From Chrysomallon squamiferum (Eukaryota; Mollusca; Gastropoda; Neomphalida; Peltospiridae), in the NCBI GenBank assembly GCA_012295275.1, contig CM022679.1, positions 3,406,912 to 3,470,911 of the forward strand: 64,000 nt of DNA, written 5' to 3'. Position 1 is the stretch's first letter. Every line of letters begins with the position of its first letter. The notes beneath the pieces were generated by a model. The model had not been told where the DNA came from, did no database searches, and was given only the letters and a program-made list of their open reading frames with translations. Positions 51,595 to 63,517 of this stretch are shown here, one piece after another. A program made the position numbers and the translations under genes.

Positions 51595-53085
51595 CTCTCC
51601 CAAAAAAGAAACGCAAAATGGTTGATTTCTTAGATAACTATTGTAAACTGACACATATCGATGTACAAACTATGAGTATAATGACATTTGGTGATTCAAA
51701 CATATATCTTTTGTAACAGGCGCCAAAAAGCAGGTAACACAAAATAAGGCTATGATCGTGTTTATTAGCCAAAACATCCCCGCATGCAAACCACGTTACC
51801 AGTGCATGTGCACGTACGGCACATGAAACTTGAATACGAGGGTTATAAAAATGCAAGGTTTTCGAATACTTCTGTTCGTTATTTTTGTTCTGACCCACCA
51901 TCAAACAAATGCCACGACTGAGTGAACCGCAACGATACAACACCATCGGCCGTTTACAAGCTGGCGAATTCTTCTCGGCCGTAGCCCGGGTGTTCCACGT
52001 ATCCCCAAGCACCATCTTGAAATTGTGTATCGGTTCCAGCAACACCAAACAACATGTGACGGTCCCAGATCAGGAAGACCATGTGTAACCACCAGGGCCC
52101 AGGACCACTACATACGGGTACTCCATCTACGGGAAAGGACCACCACGGCAACCTCTACTGCTTCAGCAATACCAGGTCTACGTAGAATATCGGCTGAGAC
52201 AGTGCGCAACCGTTTAGAGAGGCAGGTATTCGAGCCAGACGGCCCGTAAGAAGAGTGATTTTGACTCAACAACATCGTCGACTACGACGTCAGTGGTGTC
52301 AAGTGCACAGAGTTTAGCCTCAATTACGATGGAGAACTGTCTGGTTTAGTGACGTGGCTCGATTTCTGCTTCGTCGAGCTGAAGGAAGATGTCGAGTTTA
52401 CAGACGTCGTGGTGAACGTTTTGCTGCAAACAGCATACAGGAAGCGGACAGATTTGGCGGTGGTAGTGTGATGGTGTGGGCAGCAATCTCATACACTGGA
52501 AGGACCAACCTGGTTCACATCCAAGGCAACTTAACAGCACAGAAATACCGATATGAAATTTTGCAGCCACATGTCGCTCCAGTTATGAATAATAGTGACG
52601 CTGTATTCTAGCACGACAATGCGAGACCACATACAGCCAAACTCACAACAGCGTACCTACACAACAAAAACATTCAGGTCCCGCCCTGGCCCTCTAAATC
52701 TCCGGATTTGAACCCTATAGAGCATTTATGGGACGAGTTGGATAGACGACTGAGGCAACATCAACCACAGCCACAGAATCGTGCTCAGTTGGCATTATTA
52801 CTACAGACAGAGAGGGCCACCATTTCACAAGGTGTAATTCGTAATGTCATTACTGCCATGGGATGGAGATGTCAGGCAGTTCTGGACTCCCATGGTGGGC
52901 ACAAAAGGTATTGATATTTACTTTTATAATCTTGAACTTTAACCTTTTCAATGTAATACCATCAATATTAATGAATTGCAAAAGTGTGTGTAAAATGTGA
53001 ACATTCTGCTGCTTTCTGTTGATCCATTAGATGGATATTCCCAATGTCAATAAAAATCTACTTTTGCGTTTCTTTTTTGTTAGAG
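51595..53085 (+). mobile_element. Tc1/mariner-type DNA transposon, non-autonomous now
   Basis: A 1,491-base element flanked by TA on both sides (51,593-51,594 and 53,086-53,087), the target duplication typical of this superfamily. Terminal inverted repeats of about 24 bases share the core AAAAAAGAAACGCAAAA, with two mismatches near the tips. It encloses a broken transposase read in the plus direction. It sits inside the eroded array unit, so it inserted after that unit arose. Confidence 0.9.
51909..52914 (+). pseudogene. Tc1-like transposase pseudogene (DD34E)
   Basis: Begins MPRLSEPQRYNTIGRLQAG, a helix-turn-helix DNA-binding start, continues with GPRSGRPCVTTRAQ and ISAETVRNRL (second helix-turn-helix), then the catalytic region WFSD, GGGSVMVWAAI, HDNARPHTA and SPDLNPIEHLW. 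The three acidic residues are present, with 34 residues between the second Asp and the Glu. Damage: one frameshift near 52,025, a second near 52,250, and an in-frame TAG at 52,609-52,611 just before HDNARPH. No functional protein can be made. The reading frame ends at TGA 52,912-52,914. Confidence 0.9.
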
Positions 53086-54093
53086 TATACATACAAATAC
53101 AAACACATACATAAAACTTTTTTTTGTTTTTGTTAGGTTGCTTCTGTTTGCGTGGATACACGTTTTAAATTTTGATAATTTAATATCACCATCTCAAAAT
53201 AAACATATTATACATACGTATATACATAAATAAACGTACAAAAACATAAAGCAAATTACCTACTCAAACATGATACTTTTTAACGATGGTGTGAGAACTG
53301 CACAAATATACTTAATGGCACTGAAACACAGTCATTCGTAACACCGTATGAAGGCCACAGAATCACCAATGTGTAACCCGTAGAATACAGTTTTGAAATA
53401 TCTGATGTTTAAAACATATGGGCATATTTACAAAACATACTAGAACCTAGGTTTTGTCATAGTATTGGCTGAATATCATGGTCTGGTGTTAAATTAATCT
53501 GGTCTCATTTAATTATCAAAACGGTTACATTGTCTTGATATACTGCTACAAATATTTAATGTAAAAATATACATTTCTGTTTACTTAATACATTGTTTCT
53601 TCTATGGTGCTGTTGATTTATTAACTACTGAAAATACTGCTTTATCTTATGATTGTCTCTTAGCTACGTATCAAATATTGGCATAAATTCTCTGTTTCAG
53701 AAACACAGATATATATGATAATAATAAATACATCTATATACATATGGATGTCCACAGATAGATAGATAGATAGATAGATACAATTTCAATGAATTTTATG
53801 TATCTTCTGCCTACTGGGATACATATTTTAAATTGATATTTTCGACAGTTTAATACCAGCATCTCAAAATAAATGTATCAAATGAAATAAAAGTTATAAA
53901 ACAACATTCTAAATATTTTCGACATTACACAAAATGACAAAATTTATCTTTTGAGATATTAAATAACTGAAATAAAAGAAAGCCCCTCACCACATAAAAC
54001 ACCTGAGTATATTTATTATGTTATTTACAGGTGTTGTATGTACAGTTATAATCAACAATTTCCATCGTTTATTACTACATTGTAAAATATAAA

Positions 54094-54180
54094 AGTATAT
54101 ACAGCTTTAAGAGATGAGTGCCTATCACCGAAATTCAGTCTTTTCCAGGACGACTGTTTGGTACCCAAAAGTATAAGAAA
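54094..54180 (+). promoter_or_regulatory. Promoter (type I) and non-coding first exon of CBM14 gene 1
   Basis: TATATA at about 54,096-54,101 in AAAAGTATATACAGCTTTAA, followed by a block conserved in the array (CACCGAAATTCAGTCTTTTC, TTTGGTACCC) that ends at the donor AAGAAA|GTAAGT (54,180/54,181). Start site expected near 54,125. The intron runs to the ATG exon at 54,851. Conservation of TATA, exon and donor across three units supports function. Confidence 0.65.
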
Positions 54181-54750
54181 GTAAGTTTTATTCCGTTTTT
54201 ATTACTATGTTTGAGTAAATATCTTTAACTTTAGTTTAATTTGATGCATTTATTCTGAGATGATGGTATTAAGCTGTCAAAAATTTGAATTTATAAAGTA
54301 TGTAGAAGGTATATAACATTTAATGAAACTTATTTCAAATTCGAAACTTCAGTAAAGTAGATAAGTAAGTAATTGCTAAAACTGCGAGTAACAGAAAGGT
54401 ATCACGAGTTTCAATTAGCTTAAACTGAATATTTGCGGTTTGGTAACCTCTTGTATTTACATTAAGTAAATATGTGATTGGGTTGGGTGACACTCTCTGT
54501 CAGAAATGGTTAAGACTGTTTAACAGAGTTGGGTCATTCTCGCCTAGTAAAAGTAAATTAAAAAACACTTTCACTGATCAAAACCTTTCTTCCTTTCTCA
54601 AACCAAGTCTCAAGCTGTAACTGCATCACATTAATCACTTCATATGAGTAACCGTATCCCGTTATTTAGAGCGTATCACTTACTGTATTATAATACTTGT
54701 TTCAAACGATTAAGTGTATTGCATTATTTACTCCATTTGACTATATACTT

Positions 54751-54751
<1 letters not shown>

Positions 54752-54809
<58 letters not shown>

Positions 54810-55069
54810 TGTATTATTATTATTATTCATTTTTTTTCTTCTGTTTTTAGATGCAGTATCTGACTGTATGTGTAGTTGCTTTGTGTCTTCTTGCTAACTG
54901 TTTCGCGGGTCCTAATAGTACGATTTTATTTACTTATTTATTGATAATTGTAATAATAACAACTATTATTATTTTAAAGTATTTATATTAATAAACTTAC
55001 AAATAGTCATCTACAAATGTACATGTGTGTGTATGTGTGTGTATATATATATATGCATGCATATGTAAG

Positions 55070-55112
<43 letters not shown>

Positions 55113-55620
55113 GTATATGTATATGTATATATGCATGCATATGTATATATGTATATACATTTTTGTGCATGTATTTGTTGTGTATGTACGAACCTACATG
55201 CGTATATATGCATGCATGTACCACATTTAGGTCCGAAGTAAGCTAAGGTAGGTTGCACCTATAGGTTGCAGCTGATATCATTTAACATTACCCTTTTATT
55301 TCTGTATGATCATTTAATGATCGTATTTGTTAACCTTTTAGATTATATCATTTAAAACATTTACAAAGTTCTTTTTTGTTGTCATATGGAAAAGAAAAGT
55401 GCGTATTGTAGGTCAGAGATAGAGGAAAAACACGTCATAGTAGGTGTAAGAATATGCATTTCATGTCCAACCAGGATGGACCTTCTAGAATTACGAACCG
55501 AGACCAAAGATATCTTGGGAATATTAAAAAATATGCTTCATCACATGTAGAACGAAATGAGAACACGAAAGAATGGTTGTTACTGCTGTAGCGTTTATGA
55601 TATATTTATTTCCCATTTTG

Positions 55621-55664
<44 letters not shown>
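54752..55664. repeat. Microsatellites in introns of CBM14 gene 1
   Basis: (AAT)n at about 54,752-54,810 just upstream of the signal exon, TA/TATG arrays at about 55,020-55,170 and (GT)n at about 55,625-55,664. Equivalent positions in gene 2 carry AAT/AAC at 59,747-59,828 and (GT)n at 60,619-60,666, so these repeats pre-date the duplication and changed length since. Confidence 0.85.
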
Positions 55665-55667
<3 letters not shown>

Positions 55668-56629
55668 CGCGAATACGTGTGATTTTATGTATGTGGATGA
55701 ACTTTAAATTATTTATAACTAAATTTGATGTCCTGATTCGTTTTAGCTTATAACTGCAAAAAGAAAGCGTTTGGAAAGCACGGTGTTTCTGGCAACTGTT
55801 CTGCTTTTTATTTCTGTGATGGACGAGATTCTGATGTGGTAGAGCAATCCTGTGAAAGTGGGTTGAATTTCAATATCATTACAAAAGAGTGTGCAAAACC
55901 ACAAGACGTTGACTGCGACTTAATCAAGTCGATCGACGGTAAGTGGAAATATCGCAGTTCTTTCCTTCTAAGGAATCACAGAAGGATATCTTTATACATA
56001 AACGAAACTACACATTGGTTTTTGCTTTAGTAAGTTTAATTTCTGTAATTATCTTTCCAACTGTGACATGGCAATAGATTTCCGTAACAAAGATATCAGT
56101 CTTTATTAAATAACTTTTTCATATGCGTTAATTTGTGACTATGTGTGTTTGTAATTACCTATATATAATTGAAACACAGTCATACGTAACACCAAATGAA
56201 GCCCACAGAATCAACATGGTCTAACAAGCAGAAAATAGCTTGAAATATCTGATGTTTAAAGGATATGAGAAAGGGCAAAATCAAATGTGATGAAACTGGG
56301 TAAAACTATAATGATGAATCGTAGTGACCTATGTCAGCTTAAATTCGATACTCACTTCTTTTTCCTTGAGATTAGATCACTCTGGTTCTGAAATTTGCAT
56401 GCAGAAGTAAATGAAGTAAATAATTAATTTCATGCAAACTTTTTTTCCAGAAACTTTTTGCCGAAATAAGAGTGGTGGATTATATGAGAATTATAAGAAT
56501 TGTTATCTATATTATCACTGTTTCTTTTACATCACTTATGTGATGAGTTGTCCTGGTGACTTGGTATTTAACTCCGATATCAAAGTCTGCGATTATGTAG
56601 AAAGTGTACCACGATGTTGGAATCAATGA
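54851..56629 (+). CDS. Small secreted protein with two CBM14 (peritrophin-A type) chitin-binding domains, copy 1
   Basis: 145 residues from three coding exons: 54851-54917, 55747-55938 and 56451-56629, all introns phase 1. Exon 1 encodes the signal peptide ([19 protein letters not shown]) and begins exactly at the ATG after a TTTTTAG acceptor. Exon 2 is the first CBM14 (YNCKKK to DVDC) with six cysteines and the aromatic FYFC core. Exon 3 is the second CBM14 (TFCRNK to RCWNQ), also with six cysteines. Such proteins bind chitin in peritrophic matrix, mucus, cuticle or shell matrix. An AATAAA lies near 56,764. One domain per phase-1 exon allows domain shuffling. Function beyond chitin binding is not shown. 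Intact and probably expressed. Confidence 0.88.
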
Positions 56630-57262
56630 AACGCGGAATTTGATTAAATTTATATCAGACTGTCAATGTTTTATTTTATTTTAACTCATATGTAAATTCA
56701 GAATACAAAAAAATGTGTTGCATGTGTAACAATGCCTGATATATTTAGTTGATATTATTTTTAAATAAATTCTACAAGCACGTTGAACTGACATCAAAAC
56801 ACAACTATATTTAGTGTGTCTGTGTCCCCTAATTTTGATGTGGAATTGAGCACAAAAATCAATTTAAACACGAGTAAATAAGGTAAGATTTAATCACAGG
56901 AAGAACGATGTGTATTGCATTGTTCTGTAAAGTAATGTACTGAATAAACGACTGCCTTGGATTAGTAAAATAAAAGTTTAAATTAATATTTCTGTAACTA
57001 CTACTATTATTACTACTATTACAATAACTACGAGGCCCACATTAGTACTATGACTATTACTAAAAGTACTATTGATAAGGATATATTATTTCTATTCTCA
57101 TCACTATAAAAACTTAAAGGAAAATTTGAAATAAAGAAGTAAAAAAAACAATGAAATACTACTAATAGTAGTTTTATCCAGTGCATTAAAAAATAAATAC
57201 TATTACTATTTTTAATACAGAGACCGCTCTATTTAAGGCAACATTTGGTTCCAAGCTTTCGA

Positions 57263-58000
57263 TCTTAAGTTCAACATTTGTAGGTATTCAGTATGATGTA
57301 TAAGTGGTATAAGTTTTGTATATGTAATAACTTGAACAAGAATCGTGCTGTTAGTGCGACCGTTTTATCACCTCATTCCTCTCTCTTTGTTATGTCCACG
57401 TTTGTTTCCATTGTCATGGCCTGACACTTCTTAACAGTACCACTACCATCAGCACTGGCTTTTTTGCTTATCACCAGACGTAAACGATCCAACAGTGATG
57501 AGAGCGCGCAAGAACACAAACGAATTATGCCACTAGAATAAAATACTTGTGAGTATGTTTTGGCGCTTACCGCTGTATTCTGTCACCTGCATGCGGTGAA
57601 CTGCCAACTAGATTTTACGTGCCGAGCATCGACTTCACGGCAAAAAGCTCCTATTACCGAAAGCTCGGAACGCTAATGTTAATAATATATACGGAAGTTC
57701 GAAGGATGGAAAGCGATAACGTAATCATTAATTAATTGTGACTGCTACCACGTCACCAAAATACAACCACCTCCCATCGGTACTGTGAAATCTAAATCAA
57801 CTCTGACACGTTTTATATTTTTCTGATAGCCATGTTAGCGTTAAAAGTTGTTCACTTCCTCACTTTGGTGTTCTACTCAAAAACCGTGGGTAAGAGACTG
57901 TTTTATTGACTTTGAAGTTTTTGTTCTTACAATAACACTAATACTAATACTGATACTAACACTAATACTAATACTAATAATAACACTAATACTAATGCTA

Positions 58001-58043
<43 letters not shown>

Positions 58044-58140
58044 TAATAATAATAATAAAAAGAGCTAGTTCACAAGAGAAACATTTAACATGAAACATAT
58101 TTGCGCTGCTGAGAATCGTTGTTGAAATACTGAACATGAA
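57263..58140. other. Sequence between units 1 and 2, not present between units 2 and 3
   Basis: About 880 bases with no counterpart after gene 2, where the duplicated 3' flank joins directly to the next upstream flank at about 62,225. Ends in ACTAAT/AAT arrays (about 57,930-58,060). No open frame is convincing. Confidence 0.55.
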
Positions 58141-58767
58141 TGATACACTAGAAACTAGGTTTTGTTACAGCACTGCACTGAATATTATGATCTAGTGTTA
58201 AATTAATCTGGTCTCATTTAATTACCAAAACAGTTACATTGTCCTGATATACTGCTACAAATAATTTATGTAAAAATATACATTTGTATTTACTTAATGC
58301 ACTCTTTCTTCTATGGTGCTCTTGATTTATTAAACTACTGAAAATGCTGCTTGGTCTTATGATTGTCTCCTATCGACGATATATACTTACATAACAAATA
58401 TATTTAAATATATACAAAAGTATACGTACAATTTCAAAGAATTTTATGAACCTTCTGCCTAGTCGGATACATATTTAAATTTATATTTTCGACAGTTTAA
58501 TATCATCATTTCAAAATAGAAACATTAAATGAATTTAAAGTAAAATAAAAAAATATATAAAAGTAATAAAAACCAATTTTTGCAATACGGCTTTTATAAA
58601 TTTATATGTTTGGAAACAGAAAATATTTTAGATAAAGCGATCAAATAAAAGAAAAAAAAGAGAAAAAGAAAAAAACGACTCTGATTATGATTATTTTGCC
58701 ATATACAGCTGCTGTACATGCAATTATAATCAACGAATTGTAGAGTGTACATCTACATTCCAAATAA

Positions 58768-58797
58768 TAAAAGTATATACAGCTTTAAGAGATGAGA
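58768..58797 (+). promoter_or_regulatory. Orphan type II promoter fragment
   Basis: Repeats AAGTATATACAGCTTTAAGA and GATGAG of the gene promoters, but breaks off before the conserved non-coding exon and joins another copy of the upstream flank (ACAGTTTAATATCAGC). Its upstream sequence matches unit 3, not unit 1. Without exon and donor it is probably inactive. Confidence 0.6.
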
Positions 58798-59050
58798 CAG
58801 TTTAATATCAGCATCTCAAAATAAATGTATCAAAGGAAATAAAAGTAATGAAACAAAATTTTAAATATTTTCAACATTGCGCAAAATTATAAATTTATAA
58901 ATTTATATTTTGAGATATTAAATAACTGAAATAAAAGCAACCCTCTTCCCCATGAAACATCTGATGATGTTCATTATGTCATTCACAGGTGATGCATGTA
59001 CAGTTATAGCCAAAAAAAACTATATCGTTTTTAACTACATTGTAAAATAC

Positions 59051-59140
59051 AAAAGTATATACAGCTTTAAGAGATGAGTGTCTAACACCGAAATTCAGTC
59101 TTTTCCAGGACGATCGTTTGGTACCCAAAAGTATAAGAAA
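59051..59140 (+). promoter_or_regulatory. Promoter (type I) and non-coding first exon of CBM14 gene 2
   Basis: Same TATATA block, exon and AAGAAA|GTAAGT donor (59,140/59,141) as gene 1, with only scattered substitutions. The upstream flank is also of the gene 1 type. Confidence 0.6.
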
Positions 59141-59745
59141 GTAAGTTTTATTCCGTTTTTATTACTATGTTTGAGTAAATATCTTTAACTTTAGTTTAAT
59201 TTGATGCATTTATTCTGAGATGATGGTATTAAACTGTCAAAAATTTGAATTTATAAAGTATGTAGAAGGTATATAACATTTAATGAAACTTATTTCAAAT
59301 TCGAAACTTCAGTAAAGTAGATAAGTAAGTAACTGCTAAAACTGCGAGTAACAGAAAGGTATCACAAGTTTCAATTAGCTTAAACTGAATACCGCGGGTG
59401 GCGTAACCTCTTGTATTTACATTAAGTAAATATGTGATTGGGTTGGGTGACACTCTCTATCAGAAATGGTTAAGACTGTTTAAAGAGTTGGTTCATTCTC
59501 GCCTAGTAAAAGTAAATTAAAAAACACTTTCACTGATCAAAACCTTTTTTCCTTTCTCAAACCAAGTCTCAAGCTGTAACTGCATCACATTAATCACTTC
59601 ATATGAGTAACCGTATCCCGTTATTTAGAGCGTATCACTGTATCATAATACTTATTTCAAATGACTAACTGTAACGATTTAGGTGTATTACTTGTTTCAA
59701 ACGACTAGGTGTATTGCATTATTTACTCCATTTGACAATATACTT

Positions 59746-59828
<83 letters not shown>

Positions 59829-59896
59829 AATAACAATACTACTAATAAAAATTGTTATATTATTATTATTATTAATTTCTTTTTTCTTGTTTTTAG

Positions 59897-60615
59897 ATGC
59901 AGTATCTGACTGTATGTGTAGTTGCTCTCCCTCTTGTTGCTAACTGTTTCGCGGGTTCTAATTGTTCGATTTTATTAATTTATTTATAATTATAATAATA
60001 ACAATTATTATTATTATTTTAAAACTTATATATGTGTTGTGTATGTACGAACCTATGTGCGTATATATGCATGCATGCACCACATTTAGATCGAAAGCAA
60101 GCTCTGTACTACTGTGGTCATTTTCATTAATTTCTAGAAAAGTATAAGTCGAGCTAAGTGTAGGTTGTACGTGTGAATTAGTCCCACATATCAGCTGATG
60201 TCACCTGATTTTAACCGTTTTTATGTGCATGATCATTTAATGATCGTATTTGTTAACCTCTTAGATTAAATATTTCATATTGTAGCTCTATACTTATTAC
60301 AGTTCACGGGAAAATCAAATTTCGTTTTGTGTCAATTAATGAATTTAAAATATTTACAAAGTTCTTCTTTTTTTTTCTCCTGTGGAAAACAAAAGTAGAT
60401 ATTGTAGATCAGACGAAAAGAAAAACACGTCATAGTAGGTGTCAGAATATGCATTTCATGTCCCACCAGGATGGAACTTCTAGAATTACGAACCGAGACC
60501 AAAGATATCTTGGGAATATTAAAAAATATGCTTCATCACATGTAGAACGAAATGAGAACACGAAAGAATGGTTGTTACTGCTGTAGCGTTTATGATATAT
60601 TTATTTCCCATTTTG

Positions 60616-60668
<53 letters not shown>

Positions 60669-61587
60669 CGCGAATACGTGTGATTTTATGTATGTGGATG
60701 AACTTTAAATTATTTATAACTAAATCTGATGTCCTGATTCGTTTTAGCTTATAACTGCGAAAACAAAGCGTTTGGAAAGCACGGTGTTCGTGGCAACTGT
60801 TCTGCTTTTTATATCTGTGATGGACGAAATTCTGATGTGGTAGAGCAATCCTGTGAAAGTGGGTTGAATTTCAATATCATTAGAAAACTGTGTGTAAAAC
60901 CACAATACGTTCACTGCGACTTAATCAAGTCAATCAACGGTAAGTGGAAATATCGCAGTTCTTTCCTTCTAAGGAATCACAGAAGGATATCTTTATACAT
61001 AAACGAAACTACACATTGGTTTTGCTTTAGTATGTTTATTGCTGTAATTATCTTTCCAACTGTCATACGACAATCGATTTCCATAACAAAGATATCAGTC
61101 TTTATTAAAGAACTTTTGCATATGCGTTTATTTTTGACTATGTGTGTTTGTAATTACCTATATAACATTGAAACACAATGATACCTAAGGCCACAGAATA
61201 AACATGGTCTAACCCGCAGAAATCAGTTTTTGAAATATCTGATGGTTAAAGGATATGAGAAAGGGCAAAATTAAGTGTGATGAAACTGGGTAAAACTATA
61301 ATGATGAATCGTAGTTACCTACGTCAGTTTAAATTCGATACTCACTTCTTTTTCCTTGAGATTAGATCACTCTGGTTCTGAAATTTGCATGCAGAAGTAA
61401 ATGAAGTAAATAATTAATTTCATGCAAACTTTTTTTTCCAGAAACATTTTGCCTAAAGAAGAGTGATGGATTATACGGGAATTATAAGGAGCGTACTCTA
61501 TTTTACAGCTGCTTATCTGAGATCACTTATGTGATGAGTTGTCCCCCTGCCAAGGCGTTTATCCCTGATCTCAGTGTCTGCAGTTAG
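59897..61587 (+). CDS. Small secreted CBM14 protein, copy 2, second domain degenerating
   Basis: 134 residues from exons 59897-59963, 60748-60939 and 61442-61587, phase 1 throughout. The signal peptide ([19 protein letters not shown]) and first CBM14 (YNCENK to YVHC, six cysteines) are close to gene 1. The second domain has lost cysteine 2 (KNC became KER) and ends at a TAG after VCS, before cysteine 6, eleven residues short of gene 1. The donor after the signal exon is GTTCGA, weaker than the GTACGA and GTATGA of its sisters. The gene may still make a one-domain protein or be on its way to a pseudogene. AATAAA near 61,740. Confidence 0.75.
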
Positions 61588-62697
61588 GTAAAACTGCAAC
61601 TTCTAAACGCGGATTTTGATTAAATCTGTTTCAAATTGTCAGTGTTTTCTTATTTTAACTCATATGTAAATTCAGAATACAAAAAAATATGTGTTGCATG
61701 TGTAACAATGCCTGATATATTTAGTTGAAATTATTTTAAAATAAATTCTACAAGCACGTTGAACTGACATCAAAACACAACTATATTTAGTGTGTCTGTG
61801 TTCACGCAGACATCGTTTCCCCTAATTTTGATGTGGAATTGAGCACAAAAATCAATTTAAACACGAGTAAATAAGGTAAGATTTAATCACAGGAAGAACG
61901 ATGTGTATTTCATTGTTCTGTAAAGTAATGTACTGAATAAACGACTGCCTTGGATTAGTGAAATAAAAGTTTAAATTAATAGTTCTGTAACTACTACTAT
62001 TATTACTACTATTACAATAACTACGATGCCCACATTAGTACTATGACTATTACTAAAAGTACTATTGATAAGGATATATTATTTCTTTTCTCATCACTAT
62101 AAAAACTTAAAGGAAAAGTAGTATTATCCAGTGCATTAAAACATAAATACTATTATTATATTTAATAGAGAGACTGCTCTGTTTAAGGCAATATTTGGTT
62201 CCAAGCTTTCGATCTTAAGTTCAGCATTTTTTTTATTTACTGAAAATGTTGCTTGGTCTGATGATTGTCTCTTAGCAACGATATATACTTAGATAACAAA
62301 TATATCTACATACATATACACATTTAAATATATACAAAAACATACGTACAATTTCAAAGAATTCGATATATTTTCTGCCTATTGGTGTACATATTTTCTA
62401 TTTATATTTTCGACAGTTTGATATCATCATTTTCAAAATAAAGACATTAAATGAATTTAAAGTACGATAACATAAATATATAAAACTAATAAAAGACAAT
62501 TTTTATATATTTTTAACATTAATACGGCTATTATAAATTTATATGTTTCGAAACAGAAAATATTTTAGATAAAGCGATCAAATAAAAGAAAAGAAAAAAA
62601 AAAGAAAAAAGAACCCTGATTATGATTATTATGTCATATGCAGCTGGTGTATATACAAATGTAATAAACAAATTCTAGAGCGTATTACAACATTCCA

Positions 62698-62785
62698 CAA
62701 TATATACAGCTTTAAGAGATGAGTGCCTATCACCGAAATTCAGTCTTTTCCACGACGATCGTTTGGTACCCAGAAGTATAAGAAA
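62698..62785 (+). promoter_or_regulatory. Promoter (type II) and non-coding first exon of CBM14 gene 3
   Basis: TATATACAGCTTTAAGAGAT at 62,701-62,720, then the conserved non-coding exon ending AAGAAA|GTAAGT (62,785/62,786). The flank upstream (62,412-62,690) matches the orphan fragment's flank at 58,490-58,765 rather than genes 1 and 2. Confidence 0.6.
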
Positions 62786-63282
62786 GTAAGTTTTATTCCG
62801 TTTTTATTACTATGTTTGAGTAAATATCTTTAACTTTAGTTTAATTTGATGCATTTATTCTGAGATGATGGTATTAAACTGTCAAAAATTTGAATTTATA
62901 AAGTAGGTAGAAGTTATATAACATTTATTGAAACTTGTTTCAAATAGGAAACTTCAGTAAAGTAGGTAAGTAAGTAACTGCTGATACTGCATCACATTAA
63001 TCACTTCATATGAATAACTGTATCCCGTTATTTAGAGCGTATCACTTACTGTATCAGAATTGTTATTTGAAATGACTAACCGTATCCCATTATTTAGGAT
63101 CGTATCACTTATTGTATCATAATACTTATTTCAAATGATTACGTGTATTTTCTCTATTTGACTATATACCTGTAATTATGATGATGATAATAATAGTAAT
63201 AACAATCATGGTCAAATAATAATAAACTAATAACAACGACAATAGTAGTAATAATAACTGAATTTGTTTTTACTGTTTCTAG

Positions 63283-63485
63283 ATGAAGTTTCTGGCTCTG
63301 TGTATTGTAACTGTATTCTTTGTGGCTGAATGTTTTGCGCCTTCTAGGACATCGCCTGTGAAAACAGTTAATGGTATGATTTTATTTACTGATTTATTGA
63401 TAATTATAATATTATCATTTTTAAGTGTTTATATTTTAGAAGTATTATAAATAGTCAAATATATCTATATATCTATATATGTATG

Positions 63486-63517
<32 letters not shown>

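Larger units (their letters stand above)
53441..57262 (+). repeat. CBM14 array unit 1
   Basis: A duplicated segment whose partner is 58,141-62,229. Similarity covers the upstream flank, promoter, non-coding exon, all introns, both CBM14 exons and the 3' flank up to TTCGATCTTAAGTTCA at about 57,260. It contains the intact gene at 54,851-56,629. A GATA tetranucleotide array at about 53,757-53,780 is unique to this copy. Confidence 0.8.
58141..62229 (+). repeat. CBM14 array unit 2
   Basis: Duplicate of unit 1, with an extra 650 bases: its upstream part (58,490-58,797) matches unit 3's promoter flank (62,412-62,730), and the following part (58,797-59,140) matches unit 1's. It is thus a composite. 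Confidence 0.75.

Noticed and set aside
51638-52570. Minus-strand frames over the transposon
   Set aside because: Antisense shadows of the transposase pseudogene, which explains the sequence fully.
54997-55258. Frames of Ile-Tyr and Tyr-Val repeats in CBM14 gene 1
   Set aside because: They derive from TA/TATG arrays in the intron between the signal exon and first CBM14 exon.
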